A stretch of 64,000 bases of DNA from Maribacter sp. BPC-D8 (GCF_035207705.1 NZ_CP128187.1:2790001-2854000), one strand, 5' to 3'; shown: positions 35,811 to 44,476, counted from the first letter of the stretch. Program-made: numbers and translations. Notes: generated by a model from the letters alone, not told the origin.

Positions 35811-36209
35811 ATGGACCACAATATTCAAGTTTGCGTAATAGACGATGACGAGGTTTTTCAATATACTATACTTCACACATTACAGGCTCACAAATCTGTT
35901 AGCAACATCATGCCATTTACCGATGGTGCTGAAGCAATGAATTTTTTTAATAAAAATATTGATAATGACATCATATTACCAGATGTTATTTTTTTAGATG
36001 TTAATATGCCAGTAATGGATGGGTATAAGTTTATGGATGAATATATTAAGTTAATAGCAAAAGCTACCAAAAAAATAACCGTTTATATTCTTTCTTCATC
36101 TGTAGATTTGGTAGATTTTGAAAAGACAAAAAAAATAAAAGAAGTATCAGACTACATCGTTAAACCGATAAGAGACAATCAATTGACAAAAATTTTAGCA
36201 GAATTATAA
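35811..36209 (+). CDS. Single-domain response regulator (CheY-like receiver)
   Basis: 132 residues forming one receiver domain and nothing else. VCVIDDDEVFQY gives the acidic pocket, the phosphoacceptor is Asp63 in IFLDVNMPVMDG, Ser/Thr lies in YILSSSV and the conserved Lys is in DYIVKPI. With no output domain it must act through protein-protein contact or as a phosphate shuttle. It follows the six-PAS kinase by 5 bp and is surely its partner. Such kinase plus lone-receiver pairs are common in Flavobacteriaceae. Confidence 0.93.
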   Translation: MDHNIQVCVIDDDEVFQYTILHTLQAHKSVSNIMPFTDGAEAMNFFNKNIDNDIILPDVIFLDVNMPVMDGYKFMDEYIKLIAKATKKITVYILSSSVDLVDFEKTKKIKEVSDYIVKPIRDNQLTKILAEL

Positions 36210-36235
36210 ACACCTAAAAATAAATTTACTTTATA

Positions 36236-36586
36236 CTATTTACTAGAATAAGCGTCATACCCGCCTTCTAAGTTCACTACATTCTTAAAACCAAGTTCTA
36301 CCAGCCGTTCTTGAGATTTTAAACTTCTACCTCCCATTTTACAGTAAACAAAGATTTTTTTGCTTTTATCCATGCCTTTTATTTGCTGATTAAATTCATC
36401 TGATAACCAATTAATATTAACGGCTCCGTCTATACACCCTGCATCAAACTCTGCTGGCGTTCTTACATCTAACAATACCTCTGCAGATTCATCAAAACTA
36501 ATAAAATCAGAAATCGGCTTTGACTCTATTTGACTTGTAGCAAACTGAGCAACAAGAAGCAGCAGAAAGAATAGTATATTTCTCAT
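36236..36586 (-). CDS. Exported rhodanese-like protein
   Basis: 116 residues from the ATG at 36586, which begins a signal peptide (MRNILFFLLLLVAQFATSQ); an upstream in-frame Met at 36607 would overlap the promoter. One rhodanese domain follows: EVLLDVRTPAEFDAGCIDGAVNINW and the active-site loop FVYCKMGGRSLKSQ, with the catalytic Cys present. Single-domain rhodaneses carry sulfane sulfur; the signal peptide puts this one in the periplasm. It is divergent from the ECF sigma gene across a symmetric promoter region. Confidence 0.88.
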   Translation of the reverse strand: MRNILFFLLLLVAQFATSQIESKPISDFISFDESAEVLLDVRTPAEFDAGCIDGAVNINWLSDEFNQQIKGMDKSKKIFVYCKMGGRSLKSQERLVELGFKNVVNLEGGYDAYSSK

Positions 36587-36603
36587 GATAATAGCGTTTA
36601 GAA

Positions 36604-36643
36604 TCAAAAGTAAACATAATAGCTAAAATTCAATTACTTTTGA
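36604..36643. promoter_or_regulatory. Symmetric divergent promoter region
   Basis: TCAAAAGTAA (36604-36613) and TTACTTTTGA (36634-36643) are perfect reverse complements. Each holds an exact -7 element pointing outward: TACTTTTG on the minus strand for the rhodanese gene, and TACTTTTG (36635-36642) on the plus strand for the sigma factor gene. No TTG lies at standard -33 spacing on either side. The symmetry could also serve as an operator for one regulator. Confidence 0.55.
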
Positions 36644-36658
36644 AGTGCAGAATAAAAA

Positions 36659-37213
36659 ATGGAAATAAACAACCTAAATCCTGATAAGTGGGTCGATCTC
36701 TATGCAGATTATCTATTTAACTACGCAGTAACTAGAGTAAGCGATGCAGAAATCGCAAAAGACCTTGTACAAGATACTTTTATAGCTGGGCTAAAATCTG
36801 CTAAAAATTTTAAAGGTGATGCAGCAGAGCGAACATGGTTAATTGCAATTCTCAAACGTAAGGTCATTGACCACTATCGCAAAATTAATTCAAAAAAGGG
36901 AAAAGCAGAGGTACGCATGAGCTATAGCTCACAGACCGATGCTGAAGGAGATTGGCTAGAAGAACGCATTGCCGACCCTAATAGTAATTTTGAAAATGAC
37001 GCTCTTGAAAACGAAGAATTAGGACTTGCCATTCAAAATTGCATTTCTAAATTACCTAAAAAGCAAGCTCAAGTTTTTACCATGAAAACTATTGAAGGAA
37101 TGGAAACTGAAGATATTTGTAATGCTTTAGGAATTAATGCGTCTAACCTTTGGGTAATGATACATAGAGCCAGAACTGGCTTAATGGGTTGTTTAAATCA
37201 AAATTGGTTTTAG
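36659..37213 (+). CDS. RNA polymerase sigma factor, ECF type
   Basis: 184 residues. Region 2 is ADYLFNYAVTRVSDAEIAKDL followed by VQDTFIAGLKSAKNFKG and ERTWLIAILKRKVIDHYRK. Region 4 is CISKLPKKQAQVFTMK followed by the helix-turn-helix TEDICNALGINASNLWVMIHRAR. The size and the two-domain layout are those of an extracytoplasmic-function sigma factor. The next gene starts 2 bp after the stop and encodes a small zinc-binding protein that probably restrains it. The nearby rhodanese suggests a redox or sulfur stress link, which is inference. Confidence 0.92.
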   Translation: MEINNLNPDKWVDLYADYLFNYAVTRVSDAEIAKDLVQDTFIAGLKSAKNFKGDAAERTWLIAILKRKVIDHYRKINSKKGKAEVRMSYSSQTDAEGDWLEERIADPNSNFENDALENEELGLAIQNCISKLPKKQAQVFTMKTIEGMETEDICNALGINASNLWVMIHRARTGLMGCLNQNWF

Positions 37214-37215
37214 TT

Positions 37216-37446
37216 ATGATGATTTCATGTGAAAAGGCAGCAAATATTTGCGATAAAGCCCAATACGAAGAAGCTTCTGGTTGGGATAAAATAAAATTAA
37301 AGTTTCATTTACTTATGTGTAAAACCTGTGCAAAACACAGTAAAGACAACACTAAGTTAACTTCTCTTTGCAATCAAGCTAGACTTGCTGTACTGTCTGA
37401 AGAAGAAAAGAAAAAAATGAAAGAAACCTTTTCTAAAGCAAAATAA
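37216..37446 (+). CDS. Small zinc-binding anti-sigma-like protein
   Basis: The ATG at 37216 (or 37219) follows the sigma factor stop by 2 bp; a longer in-frame version from 37189 would overlap it and is less likely. About 76 residues: MMISCEKAANICDKAQYEEASGW, then KLKFHLLMCKTCAKHSKDN (the longer run is split at EEASGW). H-x3-C-x2-C is the ZAS zinc motif of anti-sigma factors. There is no membrane helix, so this is a cytosolic form. The coupling to the ECF sigma gene supports the role. Its 3' end overlaps the convergent UbiA-like gene by 14 bp. Confidence 0.78.
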   Translation: MMISCEKAANICDKAQYEEASGWDKIKLKFHLLMCKTCAKHSKDNTKLTSLCNQARLAVLSEEEKKKMKETFSKAK

Positions 37447-38266
37447 AATACTTCTTACTTATAATAAAAAGCAACCACCAAAATAACGGAATTGCTTCTA
37501 CCCAAAAAGATGAAAAGTATTTCTTTTGATCTAATTTTGTTTTAAATATCATCAAAATTAATACTAAGAATAGAATTGTTTTCACAATAATGTGGGCAGT
37601 ATCTAAATCTGTTTTCAAAAAAGTGGCAGCATAAAAAAGTATCGCCCAACCATATCCAATCATTTTAGCACCCTTTACCCCTACTCTTTGTGGCAGAGTT
37701 TTTAGGGTTGCACTATCATATTTTAAATCTCTGATTTCGAAAGGCACCAATAAAATCAGCACAAATAGAAAACGTTGTAGCGCCTCGACTTTTACATTCC
37801 AAGAAATATCATCTAAAACTGAAATAGCGGGTAATATCACTGTAGCCCCCGCCCAAACAGCTGCGACGATTAAAATTTTTAATCCGCTAAAGCTTCTAAA
37901 ATTTTTACTCTTTGGCAAAACAGGCAATGCATAAAGTCCTGTAATTGCAGCTAGAATAAAGAGACCTACAAATACTCTTTCCGATAGAAAAAACAACTGA
38001 TAACCGGCAACAAGCAAACATCCAAAACTGAAAAATTGAATATTTTTTTGATAGGTATTGGCGACAAGAATATACTTCTCTGCCTCTACTCCAAATTTTA
38101 CAAAATTATAACAGCTAATAGAACCGAAAAAAATAAAAAAATAGAGTTCTAAGGGTACATTTATGTTTAAGATCAGCGCAGTTACATGAACCAAGCTAAA
38201 TATCGCCAATGCGACATGAATACTGGCATCAAGATAAAAATCAAAAATCTTTTTGATTATGCTCAT
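37433..38266 (-). CDS. UbiA-like polytopic membrane protein
   Basis: 277 residues with about eight hydrophobic segments. The second aspartate-rich region typical of UbiA prenyltransferases is visible as EIRDLKYDSATLKTLPQRVG, a close match to the DxxxD-containing loop. The first NDxxD motif is missing: the corresponding place reads SCYNFVKFGVEAEKY, without the aspartates. It therefore belongs to the UbiA superfamily, but activity as a prenyltransferase is doubtful or altered. It is convergent with the anti-sigma-like gene, overlapping by 14 bp, and divergent from gcvP. Confidence 0.72.
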   Translation of the reverse strand: MSIIKKIFDFYLDASIHVALAIFSLVHVTALILNINVPLELYFFIFFGSISCYNFVKFGVEAEKYILVANTYQKNIQFFSFGCLLVAGYQLFFLSERVFVGLFILAAITGLYALPVLPKSKNFRSFSGLKILIVAAVWAGATVILPAISVLDDISWNVKVEALQRFLFVLILLVPFEIRDLKYDSATLKTLPQRVGVKGAKMIGYGWAILFYAATFLKTDLDTAHIIVKTILFLVLILMIFKTKLDQKKYFSSFWVEAIPLFWWLLFIISKKYFILL

Positions 38267-38395
38267 TAAACAAAAGTAGTTAAAGTGTTTATAACCTCTT
38301 GTTTTGGTTAAAAACTTTCAAGATATCAACAGCTTACAGCACTAATTAAAACACATAAAAGTGGTAATTTTACACATTATATAACAATAGTATCT

Positions 38396-41248
38396 ATGAA
38401 GACTGACGTGTTTGCATTACGCCATATCGGCATTAGGGATGAAGATTTAAATACCATGTTCAACACGGTAGGTGTTGAAAATCTGGAACAGCTTATTTTT
38501 GAGACCATACCAGAACATATTCGCCTTAAAGAGCCCCTAAAATTAGATCCACCAATGAGTGAGCATAAGTTTCTTGCACACACAGAAGCGTTATCTAAAA
38601 AAAATAAAGTTTTTAGAACTTATATCGGTTTAGGCTATCACGAAAGTTTGATACCGTCAGTAATTAAAAGAAATATTCTTGAAAATCCGGGTTGGTACAC
38701 CGCTTACACTCCGTATCAAGCTGAAATTGCCCAAGGTAGATTAGAAGCTTTATTAAACTTTCAGACCATAGTTTCAGATTTAACAGGAATGAAACTTGCA
38801 AATGCTTCGCTTTTAGATGAAAGTACAGCTGCTGCAGAAGCAATGACCATGCTTTTTGATGTAAGAAGTCGTGATCAAAAAAAGAACAATATTGTTAAGT
38901 TCTTTGTCTCAGAAGAGATTTTACCACAAACACTATCCCTTTTAAAAACCCGTTCGACTCCTTTAGGTATCGAATTGGTGATCGGCAACCATGAAGAATT
39001 TGACTTCAGTACTGATTTTTATGGGGCTTTATTGCAATATCCTGGCAAATACGGGCAAGTATATGATTATGCCGGTTTTGTAGCTAAAGCAAAAGAAAAT
39101 GACATCAAAGTAGCTGTTGCTGCAGATATCATGAGTTTAGTACTCTTGACTCCTCCTGGAGATTTTGGTGTGGACGTAGTTGTTGGTACTACACAGCGTT
39201 TCGGAATTCCGTTGGGTTATGGTGGTCCTCATGCAGCATTCTTTGCTACTAAAGAAGAATTTAAAAGAAATATACCTGGTAGAATAATCGGTGTAACAAA
39301 AGATACCGATGGCAAGCCTGCTTTAAGAATGGCTTTGCAGACTAGGGAACAACATATAAAAAGAGACAAAGCCACATCTAACATTTGTACGGCACAGGTG
39401 TTATTAGCTGTAATGGCAGGTATGTACGGAGTATATCACGGTCCAAAAGGATTAAAATACATAGCCTCAAAAATTCATGCCACTGCAGTCACGTTAGTTG
39501 ATGCTCTTGAAAATTTAGGACTATACCAAATTAACGCTGCTTATTTCGATACGATAACCGTCAAAGCAGATGCTAAAAAAGTACGCCCAATTGCAGAGGC
39601 AAATGAAGTTAATTTCTACTATGTAGATAATGACACCATTTCAATCGCAGTTAATGAAGCTACTTCTTTAAATGACCTTAATCAGATTATATCCATATTC
39701 GCAGAGGCTCTTGGTAAATCTGCAACAGAAGTTACCAGTTTATTAAACGCAACTTCAATACCAAGTAATATTCAGCGTAGCAGTTCTTTCATGGAGAACA
39801 AGGTGTTTAATTCATATCATTCAGAGACCGAATTAATGCGTTACATTAAAAAGTTGGAACGTAAAGATTTAGCTCTAAATCATAGCATGATTTCTTTGGG
39901 TAGCTGTACCATGAAGTTAAATGCGGCTAGTGAAATGTTACCATTAAGCTCTTCTAATTGGGGAAATATTCATCCATTTGTACCAGTTGATCAAGCAGAA
40001 GGATACCAAACTATTCTAAGAGAACTAGCAAAAGATCTTTCGGTTATTACTGGTTTTGCAGACACTTCTTTGCAACCCAATTCTGGTGCACAAGGCGAGT
40101 ATGCAGGGTTGATGGTAATTAGAGCGTATCATGAATCTAGAGGAGAATCTCATAGAAACATATGCTTGATTCCTTCTTCTGCACACGGTACCAATCCGGC
40201 TTCTGCTGTAATGGCAGGTATGAAAGTTGTTGTAACTAAGACAGATGATAAAGGAAATATTGATGTTGCAGACCTTGAAGAGAAAACAAAATTACATTCA
40301 GACAACTTAGCTGCGTTGATGGTAACATATCCATCTACACATGGTGTATTTGAATCATCTATAAAGCAGATTACAAAATTAATTCATGATCACGGTGGTC
40401 AAGTCTATATGGACGGTGCCAACATGAATGCACAAGTTGGCTTAACAAACCCTGCGACCATTGGTGCAGATGTTTGTCACTTAAACCTACACAAAACTTT
40501 TGCGATACCACATGGTGGCGGCGGACCAGGTGTTGGTCCTATATGCGTTGCTCCACAATTGGTTCCTTTTCTACCAAGCAACCCGGTAATAACAACCGGT
40601 GGCGAAGATGCTATTACAGCAATTTCTGCAGCACCGTGGGGTAGCTCTTTGGTTTGCCTTATTTCTTACGGATATATTAAAATGTTAGGTGAGTACGGCC
40701 TTACCCAATCGACAAAAATTGCCATTCTTAATGCCAATTATATCAAACATAAGCTTGAAGGTAAATTTGATGTATTATATACAGGTGAAAAAGGGAGAGC
40801 AGCCCATGAAATGATTTTGGACTGTAGACCTTTCAAGAAAAATGGTATTGAAGTAACCGATATTGCAAAGCGATTGATGGACTACGGATTTCACGCCCCG
40901 ACGGTATCTTTTCCAGTAGCAGGAACGGTGATGATCGAGCCTACCGAAAGTGAAAATTTAGCTGAGTTAGACAGGTTCTGCGAAGCAATGACTTCTATTC
41001 GAGCAGAAATAGATGAATCTAATGCTGATGAGCCAAATAACGTACTTAAAAATGCTCCGCATACATTAGAAATGGCCACAACAGATGATTGGCAATTTCC
41101 ATACTCAAGACAAAAAGCAACTTTCCCATTACCATACATTGCCGAAAATAAATTTTGGCCTTCGGTACGTAGAGTTGACGATGCATATGGAGACCGTAAT
41201 TTAATTTGCACGTGCGCACCAATTGAGGCGTATATGGAAACTGAATAA
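38396..41248 (+). CDS. gcvP: Glycine dehydrogenase (decarboxylating), P protein
   Basis: 950 residues, the full-length single-chain P protein of the glycine cleavage system, with both halves fused. The N-terminal half begins FALRHIGIRDEDLNTMF and holds YTAYTPYQAEIAQGRLEALL. The C-terminal half binds pyridoxal phosphate at Lys700 in NLHKTFAIPHGGGGPG. It decarboxylates glycine and passes the aminomethyl group to the lipoyl H protein. The partner genes gcvT and gcvH are not in the window. A strong terminator follows 22 bp after the stop. Confidence 0.97.
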   Translation: MKTDVFALRHIGIRDEDLNTMFNTVGVENLEQLIFETIPEHIRLKEPLKLDPPMSEHKFLAHTEALSKKNKVFRTYIGLGYHESLIPSVIKRNILENPGWYTAYTPYQAEIAQGRLEALLNFQTIVSDLTGMKLANASLLDESTAAAEAMTMLFDVRSRDQKKNNIVKFFVSEEILPQTLSLLKTRSTPLGIELVIGNHEEFDFSTDFYGALLQYPGKYGQVYDYAGFVAKAKENDIKVAVAADIMSLVLLTPPGDFGVDVVVGTTQRFGIPLGYGGPHAAFFATKEEFKRNIPGRIIGVTKDTDGKPALRMALQTREQHIKRDKATSNICTAQVLLAVMAGMYGVYHGPKGLKYIASKIHATAVTLVDALENLGLYQINAAYFDTITVKADAKKVRPIAEANEVNFYYVDNDTISIAVNEATSLNDLNQIISIFAEALGKSATEVTSLLNATSIPSNIQRSSSFMENKVFNSYHSETELMRYIKKLERKDLALNHSMISLGSCTMKLNAASEMLPLSSSNWGNIHPFVPVDQAEGYQTILRELAKDLSVITGFADTSLQPNSGAQGEYAGLMVIRAYHESRGESHRNICLIPSSAHGTNPASAVMAGMKVVVTKTDDKGNIDVADLEEKTKLHSDNLAALMVTYPSTHGVFESSIKQITKLIHDHGGQVYMDGANMNAQVGLTNPATIGADVCHLNLHKTFAIPHGGGGPGVGPICVAPQLVPFLPSNPVITTGGEDAITAISAAPWGSSLVCLISYGYIKMLGEYGLTQSTKIAILNANYIKHKLEGKFDVLYTGEKGRAAHEMILDCRPFKKNGIEVTDIAKRLMDYGFHAPTVSFPVAGTVMIEPTESENLAELDRFCEAMTSIRAEIDESNADEPNNVLKNAPHTLEMATTDDWQFPYSRQKATFPLPYIAENKFWPSVRRVDDAYGDRNLICTCAPIEAYMETE

Positions 41249-41270
41249 CAGCTCTAAAGCCATAGTACCA

Positions 41271-41296
41271 AGCCTTTTCGACAATTCGAAAAGGCT
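41271..41296 (+). terminator. Rho-independent terminator of gcvP
   Basis: AGCCTTTTCGA (41271-41281), loop CAAT and TCGAAAAGGCT (41286-41296) make an 11-bp perfect stem, followed directly by TTTTTAAT. It ends the gcvP transcript. Confidence 0.92.
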
Positions 41297-41411
41297 TTTT
41301 TAATCTGTCCTATATTAAGAAATGTGCATTGAGCATCGTAAAATTTACTATGCATGCATATAATATTTTTATAATTTGCTTAAATTGTCGGGCACAATTC
41401 AAAAAATTACA

Positions 41412-42470
41412 ATGAGCATATCAATTACGGGAACAGGAAGCTATATTCCTGACTTAAAAATTTCTAACACAGATTTTAATAACCATAATTTTTTAAATAT
41501 AGACGGCACATCTTTCAATCATGATAACGAGGTTATTATTGAGAAATTTAAAGCCATAACCGGTATTGAAGAAAGGCGATATGCTCCCAAAGAATACACC
41601 ACTTCTAACTTAGCATTTTTCGCTGCCGAAAAGGCAATTGAAAATGCCAACATAGACAAAGAAACATTAGACTATATTATTGTTGCTCATAATTTTGGGG
41701 ACTTAAAAGAGGGTTATATTCAAGGCGATACACTACCTAGTTTAGCCACTAGAGTAAAACACCAATTACAGATTAAGAATCCGAAGTGTGTTGCTTACGA
41801 TTTAATCTTTGGCTGCCCAGGCTGGCTCGAAGGTATGATTCAAGCCAATGCATTCATCAAAAGTGGTATTGCTAAAAAATGTTTGGTTATTGGCGCTGAG
41901 ACTTTATCAAGAATTGTAGACGATAATGATCGCGATGCTATGATATATTCTGATGGTGCAGGTGCTGCAATTTTAGAAAGCTCTGCCGACGGCGGTGAAA
42001 TATTAGCGCACGAATCTGCAACCTATGCAAACGATGAAGCCAACTTTCTCTTCTTTGGAGAATCTTATAACAAAGAAGACGAGAAAAAGGCTTACTACAT
42101 AAAAATGCTAGGTAGAAAAATTTATGAGTTTGCAGTAACCAATGTACCATCTGCTATGGCGTCATGCTTAGATAACAGCGGTATTAAGATTGATGAGGTG
42201 AAAAAGATATTTATTCACCAAGCAAATGAAAAAATGGATGAGGCGATAGTAAAACGTTTCTACAAAATATATGGCAAAGAAATGCCCGAAGGTATTATGC
42301 CTATGAGTATTTCAAAGCTAGGCAATAGCTCTGTTGCTACAATACCGACTTTATTTGACCTAGTAAAGGACGGTAAATTAGAAAATCAGGAAATTAAAAA
42401 GGGAGATGTTGTTATCTTTGCTAGTGTTGGCGCCGGAATGAACGTCAATGCAATGGTATACAGAATCTAA
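41412..42470 (+). CDS. 3-oxoacyl-ACP synthase III family protein
   Basis: The ATG at 41412 gives 352 residues starting MSISITGTGSYIPDLKIS, a normal KAS III opening; an upstream in-frame start at 41376 adds an unlikely tail. The condensing triad is present: Cys135 (DLIFGCPGW), His269 (FIHQAN) and Asn305 (LGNSSV). Family members join an acyl-CoA starter to malonyl-ACP or make related acyl transfers. A housekeeping FabH usually lies in a fatty-acid operon, whereas this one leads an operon with a methyltransferase and a glycosyltransferase. A specialised lipid or natural-product role is therefore likely. Confidence 0.88.
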   Translation: MSISITGTGSYIPDLKISNTDFNNHNFLNIDGTSFNHDNEVIIEKFKAITGIEERRYAPKEYTTSNLAFFAAEKAIENANIDKETLDYIIVAHNFGDLKEGYIQGDTLPSLATRVKHQLQIKNPKCVAYDLIFGCPGWLEGMIQANAFIKSGIAKKCLVIGAETLSRIVDDNDRDAMIYSDGAGAAILESSADGGEILAHESATYANDEANFLFFGESYNKEDEKKAYYIKMLGRKIYEFAVTNVPSAMASCLDNSGIKIDEVKKIFIHQANEKMDEAIVKRFYKIYGKEMPEGIMPMSISKLGNSSVATIPTLFDLVKDGKLENQEIKKGDVVIFASVGAGMNVNAMVYRI

Positions 42471-42472
42471 AC

Positions 42473-42994
42473 ATGTACGAAAATAGTTTTCCAAACAAAC
42501 GTTACGAACACACACTTCATTTTTTACGTAAATATATAAACGCCAACGAATCTATATTAGATTTAGGTGTAGAAAATCCGTTTACCAAAATCATGGTAGA
42601 AGATGGTTATTCAGTAAAGAATACCCAAGGTGAAGATTTAGATATCGACTATAGTACAGTAACGAATACCGATGCAGATGTCATTACTGCATTCGAAATT
42701 TTTGAACACCTTTTAGCGCCCCTGAATTTACTTTCAAATACCAAGGCTACTAAGTTAGTTGCTAGCATACCTTTAAAATTGTGGTTTTCTGCTGCCTATA
42801 GAAGCAAAACCGATAAATGGGACAGGCATTACCATGAGTTTGAAGATTGGCAATTTGACTGGTTATTAGAAAAAGCCGGATGGGAAATTCAAGATTCTAA
42901 GAAATGGGCTCATCCAGTAAAAAAAATAGGCTTCAGACCTTTTCTACGTTTATTTACACCGAGGTATTATATTGTTTACGCTACCAGAAAATAA
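42473..42994 (+). CDS. SAM-dependent methyltransferase-like protein
   Basis: 173 residues. A class I methyltransferase core is suggested by the motif I-like ESILDLGVENPFTKIMVED, an acidic DIDYSTV and the motif AFEIFEHLLAPLNLL, which resembles the post-motif loop EVLEHxxxP. The loop after motif I has the sequence GVENP rather than GxGxG, so the SAM site is atypical. The C-terminus (FRPFLRLFTPRYYIVYATRK) is basic. It starts 2 bp after the KAS III gene and precedes a glycosyltransferase by 15 bp, so it belongs to the same operon. Its substrate is unknown. Confidence 0.75.
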   Translation: MYENSFPNKRYEHTLHFLRKYINANESILDLGVENPFTKIMVEDGYSVKNTQGEDLDIDYSTVTNTDADVITAFEIFEHLLAPLNLLSNTKATKLVASIPLKLWFSAAYRSKTDKWDRHYHEFEDWQFDWLLEKAGWEIQDSKKWAHPVKKIGFRPFLRLFTPRYYIVYATRK

Positions 42995-43009
42995 GAGACT
43001 ATATTTAAA

Positions 43010-43864
43010 ATGGATTACTACATAGTTATTCCTATACACAACGAAGAGGCTTTTTTAAAAAGTACTTTAGACTCTATTTTACTACAGACACTAGCGCCTA
43101 AAAAAGTTATTTTAGTTAATGATAATTCTACCGATCGCACAGAGAACATCATAGATGAATACCGTACAGCAAACAGTCTGTTTCAAAAACTGAACACTAC
43201 TTCGTCTACACAGCATATGCCCGGCAGCAAAGTGATTAATGCTTTCAACAAAGGATTACAAGTATTAGATGACCATTATGATGTTATTGTAAAATTAGAT
43301 GCCGATATCATTTTACCGCCCAATTACTTTAAGGTAATTAGTCAGCACTTCAAAAAAAATAAGAATTTAGGTATTTGCGGCGGATTCATTTATGAACAAA
43401 ATAACGCTGGAGAATGGATATTGAATCACCCAATGGATAAAGACCATGTTCGAGGTGCCATTAAAGCCTATTCTAAAGCTTGTTTTAAAGCAATAGAAGG
43501 ATTGAAGAATGCAATGGGATGGGATACGGTAGACGAGCTCTTAGCCAAGTTTAATGACTTCAATATACAAACTGATGTAACACTTAAAGTAAAACACCTA
43601 AGACCTACAGGAAAAGCATATAACGCTAAAGCGAAAAGGTTACAAGGCAAGGCAATGTACACCATGCGTTATGGATTCGTAATCACCTGTATTGCTTCTT
43701 TGAAAATGGCAATAAAAAATAAATCTGTAAAATCATTCTGGAACAATATGTCTGGTTACATACAAGCCAGTCGAAATAACACCTCTTACCTAGTAACCAC
43801 AGAAGAAGGTAAATTCATCAAAAATCTACGCTGGACAAATATTAAAAGAAAAATAAAAGCATAA
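43010..43864 (+). CDS. Family 2 glycosyltransferase
   Basis: 284 residues, GT-A fold. YYIVIPIHNEEAFLKSTLDS opens the nucleotide-binding domain, VNDNSTDRTENI follows, and the DxD metal site is DADI in VIVKLDADIILPPNYF. The later MGWDTVDEL resembles the ED/QxxRW acceptor-base region. It transfers a sugar from a nucleotide donor; no membrane helices are visible, so it probably works at the inner face of the membrane. It is the third gene of the KAS III operon, which suggests a glycosylated and methylated lipid product. A bidirectional terminator follows. Confidence 0.88.
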   Translation: MDYYIVIPIHNEEAFLKSTLDSILLQTLAPKKVILVNDNSTDRTENIIDEYRTANSLFQKLNTTSSTQHMPGSKVINAFNKGLQVLDDHYDVIVKLDADIILPPNYFKVISQHFKKNKNLGICGGFIYEQNNAGEWILNHPMDKDHVRGAIKAYSKACFKAIEGLKNAMGWDTVDELLAKFNDFNIQTDVTLKVKHLRPTGKAYNAKAKRLQGKAMYTMRYGFVITCIASLKMAIKNKSVKSFWNNMSGYIQASRNNTSYLVTTEEGKFIKNLRWTNIKRKIKA

Positions 43865-43865
43865 A

Positions 43866-43891
43866 AAAAGCCATCTAAATAGATGGCTTTT
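43866..43891. terminator. Bidirectional rho-independent terminator
   Basis: AAAAGCCATCT (43866-43876), loop AAAT and AGATGGCTTTT (43881-43891) form an 11-bp perfect stem with A-run and T-run ends. It separates the glycosyltransferase operon from the convergent ompH gene. Confidence 0.9.
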
Positions 43892-43913
43892 CTTTTATAC
43901 TATCAGGATCTTA

Positions 43914-44423
43914 TTAGAAACCTAATTGTTTTTTAACATCAGCTAAAAGGTCTTTACCTTTAGCTACGATTAGACCACCACCTGCTTGCGCATCGATAAC
44001 GTAGTCAAAACCTTGTGCTGCTGCAACTTGTTCAATTGCCGCCTTAGCTTTTTCTGAAATAGGAGCGAATAACTCAGCTTGTTTCTTTTGAAATTCTTGT
44101 TGAGCTCTTTGTTGAGCCTCACCAATATTCTTTTCGTAACCTTGTAATTCTATTGCTCTTTTCTCGTTCTCTTCTTTAGACTTCGCTGCTGCTTCGTTTT
44201 GGTACTGTGTGTACTTATTACGTAACTCTGTCATTGAACCTTCAATATCTGCATTGTAAGTTTCTTGTAATTTCTTAAGCTCAGCTTCTGCAGATTTCAT
44301 TTCTGGCATTGCAGATAATAATTGAGTAACGTCTATATGAGCTACCTTACTTTGGGCATTTACAAAACTTGTCGTTGCTACGAACAACAATAAGGCTACC
44401 GCAATTTTTTTTACTTGTTTCAT
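43914..44423 (-). CDS. OmpH/Skp family periplasmic chaperone
   Basis: 169 residues with a signal peptide (IAVALLLFVATTSFVNAQ). The mature part begins SKVAHIDVTQLLSAMPEM, then has a long charged coiled coil (about 40-130) and ends with AAQGFDYVIDAQAGGGLIVAKG, the Skp body region. Skp trimers hold unfolded outer membrane proteins in the periplasm and pass them to the BAM complex. It is the last gene of a run that also holds a second ompH and bamA, so their joint action in outer membrane assembly is well supported. Confidence 0.92.
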   Translation of the reverse strand: MKQVKKIAVALLLFVATTSFVNAQSKVAHIDVTQLLSAMPEMKSAEAELKKLQETYNADIEGSMTELRNKYTQYQNEAAAKSKEENEKRAIELQGYEKNIGEAQQRAQQEFQKKQAELFAPISEKAKAAIEQVAAAQGFDYVIDAQAGGGLIVAKGKDLLADVKKQLGF

Positions 44424-44476
44424 GAGTGTAATTTTAATTCTAATTGAGTGTTAATTTTTATGGTTGTTAAACCTAT

